Below are positions 27,079-34,951 of a stretch of DNA of 64,000 nucleotides, piece by piece. This stretch comes from Dictyobacter kobayashii (GTDB lineage Bacteria > Chloroflexota > Ktedonobacteria > Ktedonobacterales > Ktedonobacteraceae). Made by a program: the position numbers and the translations under genes. The notes beneath the pieces are model-generated. The model searched no databases. It had not been told where the DNA came from and saw nothing but the letters and a program-made list of their open reading frames with translations. The stretch lies in contig NZ_BIFS01000001.1 of the NCBI RefSeq assembly GCF_003967555.1, forward strand, positions 3,038,001-3,102,000, read 5' to 3'. How positions within the stretch are numbered: position 1 is the stretch's first letter; each line of letters begins with the position of its first letter.

Positions 27079-28097
27079 TTATTGCACTAAAACGAGAAGA
27101 TCTGGGATCGTAGCACTCTGGACCTCTAGAGAGGTTGCTTTAATTGTCACATTGGTTAAAGTGATCTGGAGCTTACTGATATTCGCAGGTAGCTTTGGAT
27201 CGGCGGTTGCATTTGCGACTGGAGGCGTGCTGCTGGCAGGCGTGGCTGTTGCCAGCGTGGGCACTGGCGTTGTGGCCGCTCCAGATCCGGGATCAGTGTT
27301 GCTAGCAGTTGGTTGCTCTGATGGCCCGGCAGGTGGTGTACTGGTTGTGATGGTACTGCTCGGTGTTGCTCCATTATTAATGGCAGTAGCGCTGGGTCCG
27401 ACCGTAGCGACTGGTGTGACCGTGGTAGCGTGCAGATTGGTTGGCATTGAAAAGTCAGTGTGGATAAGCACTGGCGTCGCAATATTGTTGCTTGAATTGG
27501 CTGGAGGAAGCGCATTGCCATTATCTGTGTTTGAATTGGCCGGTGCGGCAGGAAGCTTGCCCCTAGAATCTGTTCTAATGGAATACCCAGCACGTCCAGG
27601 CTGGTAAAATTGCCTTGATCTGAAGCGATGGAGACAATATGTGAGCGTAGACCATAGAAGCGGACAGGATTATTTCCTGTCGTTGCTAATTTAAAGGTGA
27701 CCGGTCCCACAAAGGGTAGCAAAACCTGTTTGCTTAGCACGAAATGGGTCGCTACTACATCGATGACGATGGCATCTGCTAACGATCCTCCATTTTTAAT
27801 CACATTTTGATCCAGGCGAAAATTAGAGGCCGTAAAAGTGCTGGCCGTAATGGTAAATGGGCCGTTATTGTCGGCTACTGCGGCAAAAACCATGTGGGAC
27901 CTTAGCACTAAGGGAGCGCTACACACAAAGAACAAAATGCAGAGCACAATTAGGTATCTGATAGGTTCAACGCGTCCAATTACGATCTGTCCACATTTCC
28001 CTGGTGCTGCTTGAGCTTCAGGACGTGTAAGTGTTTGAACAGACATGTGGCATGATGAATTAGGGGTTCCATGAGCTTCTCTACCCTTTAATTCCAT
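27079..28097 (-). pseudogene. DUF6230-like protein with Pro/Thr/Ala linker (frameshifted)
   Basis: The start at 28097 (MELKGREAHG) has a strong GGGGAGAGGAT Shine-Dalgarno. One membrane helix (about 50-70) is followed by an outside domain with FTITASTFTASNFRLD and THFVLSKQVLLPFVGPVTFKLA, closely like the gene at 25796-26404. At the C4/G4 run 27560-27563 the frame slips. One added G gives QILGGKLPAAPANSN and continues through a Pro/Thr/Ala-rich spacer to SLEVQSATIPDLLVLVQ at 27079, which mirrors the end of its sister. Restored length is about 339 residues. First gene of the cluster. Confidence 0.65.
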
Positions 28098-28404
28098 ATC
28101 CTCTCCCCTGTCTACCTTGAATGAAGCCACCAAAAATAAATGATATGTAATTCTATTTCGGGCTTTTTTGCTTTTTATTGAATACAAAGGATTGAATGCA
28201 GTACATAGCATTATTTATAGGTTTAAGTCTATATCTGTAAATGCAGTATCCATCTTAGGGATGATGATCTTTGAGCACATATGTGCTACTGTGATTATTA
28301 GTGAGATGTGATGTTCTATTTTTGTTGTCACCGGCATTATTTGTTGCCAACCCTACGGCAATTTTTATAGAACCAGTGGAAGATGGCCCGCATGGAGTAA
28401 AAGT
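28098..28404. other. Divergent intergenic region
   Basis: It separates the leftward DUF6230/DUF6114 cluster from a rightward membrane-protein gene. It is AT-rich and presumably carries both promoters. I can place neither with confidence and see no RNA gene. Confidence 0.4.
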
Positions 28405-29052
28405 ATGAAGAAACAACCTGAGTTATTGGCTCGACTGACATTTAAAATACCTCGTGTTGCTGCTGTTGCGGGTATTGTTTTTTCGTTACTGCTTGCTATC
28501 TCGATTATTTTAATTGGCGTGGCACGTCCTACGCAGGGGAATGAATGGATCGCTCCGCCGATCTGGGCGATTGGCTTGAACCTGATACCTTTTGCGGGGA
28601 TCGCTTTTTTATGGTTTATTGGCGTGTTGCGGGAGCGGATTGGCATTTACGAGAATCGTATTTTCGCGACGGTCTTTCTCGGTAGTGGTCTACTTTTTCT
28701 CGCAATGCTCTTTGTAGCGGCGGCGGTGGCTGCCAGCTTTGAGCTGCTCCCTAAATCTTCTTCATCAACGGCTATCATTAATTATAGCGAGAATATTACT
28801 TACAATATCATGGATATCTATGCCATGAAGATGGCTGCGATCTTTATGACCTCCACTTCATCTATCCTGCTCCGTACCGCTATCCTTTCGCGCTGGCTAT
28901 CTTATATCGGGTATGCCTGTGCGCTTGGTCTACTCGTCCTGAATACCTCCTGGGAATGGATGCTCTTGCTCTTCCCTTTCTGGGTCTTTTTGTTGAGCCT
29001 GGAATTGCTCGTGACCAAATTACCCCCGAGCATCAATAATAGCCGGGCGTAA
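28405..29052 (+). CDS. Polytopic membrane protein of unknown function
   Basis: 215 residues with about six hydrophobic segments (21-42, 52-75, 87-112, 140-158, 168-188, 190-206) and a charged loop VLRERIGIYENR between helices 2 and 3. I do not recognise the family. The N-terminal MKKQPELLARLTFKIPR is basic, which suggests the N terminus is inside. The start follows a weak AAAAGT, with no good Shine-Dalgarno. It is isolated between the DUF6230 cluster and a large fold-back element. Confidence 0.7.
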   Translation: MKKQPELLARLTFKIPRVAAVAGIVFSLLLAISIILIGVARPTQGNEWIAPPIWAIGLNLIPFAGIAFLWFIGVLRERIGIYENRIFATVFLGSGLLFLAMLFVAAAVAASFELLPKSSSSTAIINYSENITYNIMDIYAMKMAAIFMTSTSSILLRTAILSRWLSYIGYACALGLLVLNTSWEWMLLLFPFWVFLLSLELLVTKLPPSINNSRA

Positions 29053-29120
29053 CCATATACGAATTGTATCTTTATGGCTGTATCCTTAAGGAAGAAGGTG
29101 GTTACCAGGGCGAAGATCTC

Positions 29121-29487
29121 CTCCCAACACGAAACGTCCCCCCATCCATGTGGAAAGGCCCCTACAACACGAAAAAGCCCCACCGTAGGCGGCATAGCAC
29201 TGCGGCCAATTCAACCCCCTACCCATACGAAAACTTAGCAGTGCGGCCTCGTGCATGCCGGCCGGTTGGCGTACGAGATGTTGGCGACCATATTATCCGC
29301 TCACGGAACCATTTTATACACGTTTCTTAGGAACGTGTTGTACGCCAACCGGGCGGCATGCACAAGGCCGGATTACTGCTGGGTTTTTCCAGTTGCCTGG
29401 CAATAAGGCCGTAATCCTATGCCGCCTACAGGGAACGTTTCGTGTTACGCGAACTTTTCCATAATGATGGGGCGTTGCGTGTTTGAG
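29121..29487. repeat. 367-bp fold-back (rod-like palindromic) element
   Basis: Nested inverted repeats pair across the whole segment. The outer ends 29121-29157 match 29454-29487 imperfectly. Inside these, 29166-29181 pairs with 29431-29446, and 29185-29197 (GTAGGCGGCATAG) pairs perfectly with 29417-29429. Then 29237-29248 pairs with 29367-29380, and 29251-29274 pairs with 29340-29363 with one mismatch in 24. An apical stem is at 29318-29337. It has no coding potential. It could be a MITE-like transposon remnant with imperfect terminal inverted repeats or a structured RNA. No target duplication is evident. Confidence 0.75.
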
Positions 29488-29532
29488 AAAATGCTTTATC
29501 CATGTATGCTTTTGGTTCCCTTCAATTGCTTT

Positions 29533-30345
29533 CTAAACATTTATATCTTTTAAATTAGCCTGTAAAGAGAGCTGATAATGGTGGGGCTTCTCTGCCAGCT
29601 CAAAGAGATAAAATGTCGCGTTCCACTCATCGCCTTCTTTATCGCTAAAATGCCAGCTACTCCACGCCGAGTGTGGGGACTGCTCATCCTTGAGTGGGTT
29701 CCAACCCGCTAGTAGCAATTGATCGGTGTAATGTTTGCTCACATCTACTATGTTCGACTCTTCCTGGAGTTTTAAGGTGGCAGTGGTATATACGTCATTG
29801 CCGCTACTACCACTATTTCCACCTATTTGTGAGGCACCTTGTGGTGAAGTGAGCGCGGGAAAAAGAGTAAACATATCTGGCCCATGCCTTCTTATCCGAC
29901 GGCGCTGTCTTCGAGCGAGTTCATCTTTGTAGAGCTGCAGACGCACATCCGTATTTCTCGATGTTGTTGTAGTCGTTTGGATTGTGAGGGTCCATTCATG
30001 GTTGCTATAAGTGTAGGATAAGTAATTGAGGTCGTGGCGACTTTGGATAAAGCCACCCCGTCTCATATGTATATCCTCTTCTGGCAGAATCCAGCCAGCG
30101 GCAGGTAGCTCACGCTGATAAAAATCTTGGATCTCTCCATTAGTATTTGGAATGTCCAGGAAGATTTGCATCGAGCCGGGACTACTGACCAGTGATCCTA
30201 AGATAGTGTATTCTTCGGGTAACGGTAGAGGTACGGGAAGTGTATCTGGCAAACGTTCGACCAATAATTGTGGATCTTGAACGTTTGGCGCCCCTGGATG
30301 AATTGCTAAACGCAGAGCTAATGTGTACAGCTTGTCCTGGTCCAT
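29533..30345 (-). CDS. Hypothetical protein with two similar modules
   Basis: 270 residues, no signal peptide or membrane segment. Two segments share the pattern FYxxxLxxxGW followed by an aromatic-rich beta region: NGEIQDFYQRELPAAGW (about 80-96) and VSKHYTDQLLLAGW (about 205-220), suggesting an internal duplication joined by a basic linker ARRQRRRIRRH. I do not recognise the family. The start at 30345 (MDQDKLYT) is chosen for TAGGAGA seven bases upstream. The function is unknown. Confidence 0.75.
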   Translation of the reverse strand: MDQDKLYTLALRLAIHPGAPNVQDPQLLVERLPDTLPVPLPLPEEYTILGSLVSSPGSMQIFLDIPNTNGEIQDFYQRELPAAGWILPEEDIHMRRGGFIQSRHDLNYLSYTYSNHEWTLTIQTTTTTSRNTDVRLQLYKDELARRQRRRIRRHGPDMFTLFPALTSPQGASQIGGNSGSSGNDVYTTATLKLQEESNIVDVSKHYTDQLLLAGWNPLKDEQSPHSAWSSWHFSDKEGDEWNATFYLFELAEKPHHYQLSLQANLKDINV

Positions 30346-30779
30346 AACATCTCCTATCATGAGCATGGTCACGTTTAAATAGAACAAATTTTCTTACACT
30401 TATCAGCATTATAACATATTCTATGCTTTTGGATATATTCAGGCATAGGATTCATACAATAAGTACTCATGTGTGCTGAAATCCACAGTGGGAAGATCAA
30501 ACAGTTATTTATCCCCTTTATTATCAACTGGCTGATAAAAGTCAACCCTGCACTGGCCATATTACCTTGCGCTGGCAAGGTATGTTACAGGGAGGTTGGC
30601 AGGCCTCAAAGGTTGAAGTTGCTTGATATATGTAATTATTACATGGGGAAGCTTCAATTTGCCCATAATTTATTTGTCGTGCCGCTTCGATGTGTTATCT
30701 TTAACTTATTACGGTAAAATATAGATATCTCCCATTGAGATAGTATTTTTTGTTGATGACACATGATATTGAGGGAACA
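30346..30779. other. Divergent intergenic region with small palindromes
   Basis: No gene is seen. ATGTAATTATTACAT (30630-30644) is a perfect seven-base inverted repeat around one base and could be an operator for the esterase gene at 30780. A short hairpin ACCTTGC-GCTG-GCAAGGT lies near 30565-30582. Confidence 0.4.
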
Positions 30780-31979
30780 ATGTATACTAGCGTGCAGAGC
30801 TATCAAGTGTTACAGCGCGATGCTGACGATAAGGCGCGTGTTCAAACAACAAATGGTGAAGTTCTTGAACTGGCTGTTGGTGGCCCCTATACCATCGGCG
30901 ATGCCCATAATGTCCTGGTAGGTGATATCTGGGTCCTGGCCGGGCAGAGTAACATGGAGGGGATCGGCGATCTGATTGATGAAGAGAAGCCGTCGCCGTT
31001 TGTACATTCATTCCAGTCGCGTGAGGAATGGGCGCAGGCAGAAGAGCCACTCCATTGGTTAGATGAGTCGCCGCGCCTGGTCCACCATGTTCTATGGGGA
31101 CGTGATCGGGTTGAGCACTCTCCGGTGCGTGATCCACAGCGTGTTAAAGGCACTGGTCTGGGATTGACCTTTGCTAAAGAGCGCTATGCGCGCACAGGGG
31201 TGCCTGTCGGCTTGATCCCATCTGCCCATGGCGGCACATCGATGGAACAGTGGGACCCGCAGTTGCGCGACCAGGGTAGCGCTTCTCTGTACGGAGCCCT
31301 GTGTGAGCGTGTTAAGGCTGTGGGTGGCAAGGTGGCTGGTGTGCTCTGGTATCAGGGCGAGAGCGACTGCAATCCTGAAGGCGTTGAGCACTACCATCAA
31401 CGTATGCTCACCCTCATCCAGGCCTTGCGAAGCGATCTGGGCTCGGCCGAACTGCCATTTTACTATGTGCAGATTGGTGGACTGGTTTCAGAGGGTACAC
31501 CGGTAGGCTGGCACGGCATCCGCGAGGCGCAACGAACCCTGCAAAACGCGCTACCTGGCATTGCGCTGGTCTCGGCGATTGATCTGGAGCTCGATGATTT
31601 GATTCACATTGGCACCCAGGGACTCAAGCGCCTGGGGCGACGCCTGGCTGATATCGCGGATGGTCAGCGTACACCTGATGTGCTGGCGGTGACGCCTGAG
31701 CTTGAGCAGTCCCGTATCCACATTACCTATCGACCGGTACGCGCAGGCTTACATGCACCAGGACGTCCAACAGGTTTCACCCTGCGCAGTAACGATGAGC
31801 GTGAGCTACCACTGATCCACAAAACCACCCTGGAAGGTAACACAGTGACCTTGCATTTGATTGCCAATGAATTGCCAGCAGAAACCTCTCTCTGGTATGG
31901 TTGGGGCCACAATCCATACTGCAATATCACCGATGGGGCGGATGCGGCCATTCCAGCCTTTGGACCCTGGAAGCTATAG
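30780..31979 (+). CDS. SASA-domain carbohydrate esterase (sialate O-acetylesterase-like)
   Basis: About 399 residues of the SGNH-hydrolase type. Block I is WVLAGQSNMEG with the nucleophilic Ser, then SAHGGTSMEQWDP, block III-like GVLWYQGESDC and the His/Asp block DLIHIGTQGLKRLGRRLAD. It should remove acetyl groups from sugars. No signal peptide is seen. The start at 30780 follows GAGGGA closely; upstream in-frame starts lack a ribosome site. A strong terminator follows. Neighbouring LacI and GH63-like genes suggest a glycan-use context. Confidence 0.88.
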   Translation: MYTSVQSYQVLQRDADDKARVQTTNGEVLELAVGGPYTIGDAHNVLVGDIWVLAGQSNMEGIGDLIDEEKPSPFVHSFQSREEWAQAEEPLHWLDESPRLVHHVLWGRDRVEHSPVRDPQRVKGTGLGLTFAKERYARTGVPVGLIPSAHGGTSMEQWDPQLRDQGSASLYGALCERVKAVGGKVAGVLWYQGESDCNPEGVEHYHQRMLTLIQALRSDLGSAELPFYYVQIGGLVSEGTPVGWHGIREAQRTLQNALPGIALVSAIDLELDDLIHIGTQGLKRLGRRLADIADGQRTPDVLAVTPELEQSRIHITYRPVRAGLHAPGRPTGFTLRSNDERELPLIHKTTLEGNTVTLHLIANELPAETSLWYGWGHNPYCNITDGADAAIPAFGPWKL

Positions 31980-32003
31980 CTATATCAATATACTCTTTGC
32001 TTT

Positions 32004-32040
32004 AAGAGGACCTCGCGCCAACCAGCGCGAGGTCCTCTTT
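32004..32040 (+). terminator. Rho-independent terminator after the esterase gene
   Basis: AAGAGGACCTCGCGC (32004-32018) and GCGCGAGGTCCTCTT (32025-32039) pair perfectly around a six-base loop, 25 bp after the stop, ending in a short T run. Confidence 0.85.
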
Positions 32041-32094
32041 AGATTATCAAGTGCCTATGCCTGATAATTAACTATTGCTGTTGCATGCTTTTTA

Positions 32095-32274
32095 TCAATG
32101 ACTCGACACAATCAGTTGCGGTTGGTTGGTTGCATTTTTGCGTGAGAATACATCCTGCCAGCCGGCGCAGTTGGCATTGAGGGCGATGGTTACCGTATTG
32201 CCGCTCTGTTTGGCTGTCTGCAGGTAACTGGTGACATCAAAATCAACGTAGCCAGAAGCTGTTTGAGTATAGAT
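32095..32274 (-). pseudogene. Remnant of a DNRLRE-type carbohydrate-associated domain
   Basis: On the minus strand the sequence encodes TASGYVDFDVTSYLQTAKQS, then VTIALNANCAGWQDVFSRKN and ATNQPQLIVS, ending in a stop. This is the typical C-terminal end of DNRLRE/disaggregatase-type domains found in secreted glycan enzymes. Homology stops near 32275, exactly where the operator of the LacI promoter begins, and no start or signal peptide exists. I infer the 3' end of a deleted secreted protein. Confidence 0.6.
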
Positions 32275-32288
32275 TGGGATTGATCCCA
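32275..32288. promoter_or_regulatory. Operator copy 1, TGGGAT-TG-ATCCCA
   Basis: Perfect six-base arms around TG. It is the reverse complement of operator copy 2 at 32367-32380, centred 92 bp away, so the two could be bridged by one LacI-family tetramer. Confidence 0.6.
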
Positions 32289-32360
32289 TTTTAATGGTTT
32301 TTAGGGAAAAATGGATAAATACAATGACAGGCGCGCATGAAGCAAGTAAATAAGCACAAC

Positions 32361-32389
32361 TTGACATGGGATCAATCCCAGATTATACT
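32361..32389 (+). promoter_or_regulatory. Strong sigma-70-type promoter with LacI operator in the spacer
   Basis: TTGACA (32361-32366), a 17-bp spacer and TATACT (32384-32389) form a near-consensus promoter facing the LacI-type gene at 32501. The spacer begins with TGGGATCAATCCCA (32367-32380), the same half-sites as operator copy 1. The arms resemble those of known LacI-family sites such as CebR/CelR (TGGGAGCGCTCCCA). Repressor binding here would block polymerase, which suggests autoregulation. Confidence 0.8.
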
Positions 32390-32500
32390 CAAGAAAACAA
32401 TGAAATATTTCTTCAATATGGAAAGACCCTGATACCTGTTATTTTCTGTTTTCTAATGCTTACTATAGACCATAGTAGGTCTTCTTCTTAAAGGTAACTG

Positions 32501-33523
32501 ATGACTAAGAAACTAACTATTTATGATATCGCCCGTTTAGCGGGTGTATCCAAATCTACTGTATCTCGAGTCTTGACGAATAATGCGAGTGTTGATCCTG
32601 CTACTGCTCAGCATGTGCGCCAGGTTATGGAGGAGCATGACTTTGTACCAAATTTTCATGCCTCTGCCATTAAGGGAAAGAGTCCTTTTATTGGAGTAAT
32701 TGTACCTGTGCTAAGCTGGGATTTGATGTCCGATCTGCTCCTGGGTTTATCGAGGGCGATCGAAGCTAGCCCTTTCGAGATCGTTTTATTTACATGCAAT
32801 CCGGCTAAAGGTTATCGAGATATACTGGATCGCATACTCGCAACAAGGATGACTGCTGGCTTATTAGTTGTGCCTTTTGCACCCGTGCCAACAGAATTAA
32901 TTACACTCTACCAGGATGGTATGCCTGTTGTTTTAATTGATATTGTGAGTTGGCGGGTCGATCTTCCAAGTGTGAGTGACGATAACGTTGGAGGCGCGCT
33001 GGCTGCCGTGAATCACCTGCTACAGTTAGGTCATCGGCGCATCGCTTATGTGCAAGGACCTGCTGAGTTACCCTGTTATCAGGAGCGTTACCAGGGATAT
33101 TGCATGGCTTTGCGAAATGCGGGACTTGAGCCTGATTCTCGGCTGTTTTTTTCGGGTCATGATTTAGACTTCAATGGTCAGGCTGCGATTGAAGAGATTG
33201 TAAAGTTACCTCCCTCTGTCAGACCAACCGCGATCTTTACCACCAGTGATATGAGTGCCTGTGGTGTTTTAACTTCTTCTGAAGAACACGGCATCCATGT
33301 GCCAAAGGATCTCGCCCTGGTAAGTTATAATGATATGCACCTGGCTGCCCATACGCGACCAGCTTTAACTACTGTACGGCAACCATTTCAAGATATGGGG
33401 CGCCGTGCCGCAGAAATGTTACTGTCACTGTTGAATACCAGTGACTCTATCCATAGCTTAAATATCGAACTGCCGACACAGTTGATTATTCGTGATTCGT
33501 GCGGTTCTAGTTTAACTGTCTGA
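32501..33523 (+). CDS. LacI-family transcriptional regulator
   Basis: 340 residues. The N-terminal helix-turn-helix LTIYDIARLAGVSKSTVSRVL (4-24) and hinge are followed by a periplasmic-binding-like sensor domain (60-335) with GVIVPVLSWDLMSD, DNVGGALAAVNHLLQLGHRRIAYV and TTVRQPFQDMGRRAAEMLL. Such proteins bind palindromes and are released or activated by a sugar. The promoter upstream carries two matching palindromes, suggesting it controls itself. Likely further targets are the glycan genes nearby, though the same site is not seen in front of them. The effector is unknown. Confidence 0.93.
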   Translation: MTKKLTIYDIARLAGVSKSTVSRVLTNNASVDPATAQHVRQVMEEHDFVPNFHASAIKGKSPFIGVIVPVLSWDLMSDLLLGLSRAIEASPFEIVLFTCNPAKGYRDILDRILATRMTAGLLVVPFAPVPTELITLYQDGMPVVLIDIVSWRVDLPSVSDDNVGGALAAVNHLLQLGHRRIAYVQGPAELPCYQERYQGYCMALRNAGLEPDSRLFFSGHDLDFNGQAAIEEIVKLPPSVRPTAIFTTSDMSACGVLTSSEEHGIHVPKDLALVSYNDMHLAAHTRPALTTVRQPFQDMGRRAAEMLLSLLNTSDSIHSLNIELPTQLIIRDSCGSSLTV

Positions 33524-33554
33524 TGTTCATGTCGCGCCAGCTAGAAAAGAGCAT

Positions 33555-34007
33555 TTAGCGGTAGCTTTTGCGCATACCATCAGAGAGTAACCTGAAGCCG
33601 CAAGCCTCGTAGAAAGCGCGCGAGCCATCAGCGGCCAGTAGATCCAGGCGGGCGCTTGGATAGAGTTGGTGGCAGGTTTCCAGCAGCGAACGTCCAATAC
33701 CAGAGCCTCGTAGCTGTGCATCTACTGCCAGATCGGCGATATACATTGTAATGGCCCCATCGGTCAGCGCACGCACAAAACCTATCACCACATCATCTTT
33801 CACCGCTACCAGCGCTGGCCATGAGTTCTGCCAGGCCTGCAGCGCATCATCTGGACGTCGTACAGGCGAGCTCCAGCCCTCAGCACTGCTGAGCTGTTGA
33901 ATGGCCAGGAAATCCTCTTCGCCCCATGCCCGAATCTCTATGCCAGCTGGTATTGCTATTTGAGCTAAAGCCACCTTTAGTTGGTGTTGGCGCTTAACTT
34001 TATCCAT
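33555..34007 (-). CDS. GNAT-family N-acetyltransferase
   Basis: 150 residues. Motif A, DLAVDAQLRGSGIGRSLLETC (about 92-112), binds acetyl-CoA. The C-terminal SRAFYEACGFRLL is the usual beta6-7 motif. AAGGGGGG lies just before the ATG. Convergent with the LacI gene and divergent from the DUF2625 gene. The acceptor substrate is unknown. Confidence 0.9.
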   Translation of the reverse strand: MDKVKRQHQLKVALAQIAIPAGIEIRAWGEEDFLAIQQLSSAEGWSSPVRRPDDALQAWQNSWPALVAVKDDVVIGFVRALTDGAITMYIADLAVDAQLRGSGIGRSLLETCHQLYPSARLDLLAADGSRAFYEACGFRLLSDGMRKSYR

Positions 34008-34090
34008 ATCCCCCCTTTTATTGCGAATATTAGCTCATGTTTATATGGTAAAATCATGTGTAATTATATATGTATAGAAGGGATATCACA

Positions 34091-34771
34091 ATGCATCGAA
34101 GGACAATAAAAGAACTTATTAATACTGAAGATCCTGGCTGGCCTTTAGTGCAAGAGCAGATTGCGGCTGCCCGCAACCAGGTAGAAATCCTGCCAGCTGA
34201 GCGAGCCCGTAGAGAAGCTATCCTGTTACAACTGCAGGTCACGACCCGCTCTCCGATGGGAGCAATTGCTTGGGAGACCGGCGGTATTTTAATTGATCAC
34301 GGCTGGCTGCGTTTTCTGGGGTCTGGTCATGCACGCATGCAAGGTGATTTAAGCAGCTGGAACACTGTTGGCGCCCTGAGCGAGGACTATATTATCAATG
34401 GCGGTCTGCTGATCGCCCATGATGTTGTTGGCGGCTTCTTTGTCCTTAATGGAGGTGCCTTCCCTGGCAAATTGGGTACAGTCTTCTATTTCGCACCCGA
34501 TAATCTTGGATGGACCGCAACCAACAAAACCTATTCAGAATTGCTACAGTGGGCTTTATCTGGCAACCTCGAACTGTTCTATCAAGATGTGAGATGGCCT
34601 GACTGGCAAACTGAAGTGAGCGCACTTAGTGGAGATCAAGGCATATCCTTCGCGCCATTCATCTTTACCAAAGAAGGAAGCGTTGCCACCAGCTCACGGC
34701 GTCCCGTCCCTATGTATGAGCTATGGCAGCTGCATCTCGACCTCGCCCAACAACTTAATGGCCGTTCCTGA
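34091..34771 (+). CDS. DUF2625 family protein
   Basis: About 226 residues. The whole protein follows the DUF2625 pattern: RTIKELINTEDPGWPLVQEQI, GGILIDHGWLRFLGSGH, DVVGGFFVLNGGAFPGKLGTVFYFAPD and LQWALSGNLELFYQDVRW. The family is uncharacterised and resembles SMI1/KNR4-type cytoplasmic proteins in behaviour only by loose analogy. Start 34091 has AGAAGGG eight bases upstream, unlike the ATG at 34070. Confidence 0.85.
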   Translation: MHRRTIKELINTEDPGWPLVQEQIAAARNQVEILPAERARREAILLQLQVTTRSPMGAIAWETGGILIDHGWLRFLGSGHARMQGDLSSWNTVGALSEDYIINGGLLIAHDVVGGFFVLNGGAFPGKLGTVFYFAPDNLGWTATNKTYSELLQWALSGNLELFYQDVRWPDWQTEVSALSGDQGISFAPFIFTKEGSVATSSRRPVPMYELWQLHLDLAQQLNGRS

Positions 34772-34820
34772 TCGGAAAACACTTAATAAAATGCCTTCAC
34801 GTACTCTCATCGTTCTTTTG

Positions 34821-34912
34821 TGTGCTAGTACAGATAGATTCAAGATTATATTTGATACAGGCATCAATGCTTGACTTTTTGCACAACTCAACTCTATACT
34901 TGTACTAGCACA
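34821..34912 (+). promoter_or_regulatory. Promoter of the GH63-like gene flanked by two operator-like repeats
   Basis: TTGACT (34871-34876), an 18-bp spacer and TATACT (34895-34900) form a good promoter facing 34952. TGTGCTAGTACA (34821-34832) and its exact reverse complement TGTACTAGCACA (34901-34912) lie upstream and just after the -10, with centres 80 bp apart. Each is itself nearly palindromic around CTAG. This arrangement fits repression by DNA looping. The regulator is not identified; the repeat differs from the LacI site at 32367. Confidence 0.65.
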
Positions 34913-34951
34913 GAGAGTGAAAACTATGGTAGATAGAAATGAGTTGTGAGT

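Noticed and set aside
27065..27607. A 180-residue hydrophobic rightward protein
   Set aside because: It is the antisense of the Pro/Thr/Ala-rich linker of the DUF6230-like gene, which explains its Val/Gly/Ala-rich composition.
29064..29464. Short rightward proteins across the fold-back element
   Set aside because: Arg/Pro-rich translations of a palindromic GC-rich segment without start signals.
29121..29487. RNase P RNA, tmRNA or SRP RNA
   Set aside because: None of the conserved core sequences of these RNAs that I know is visible.
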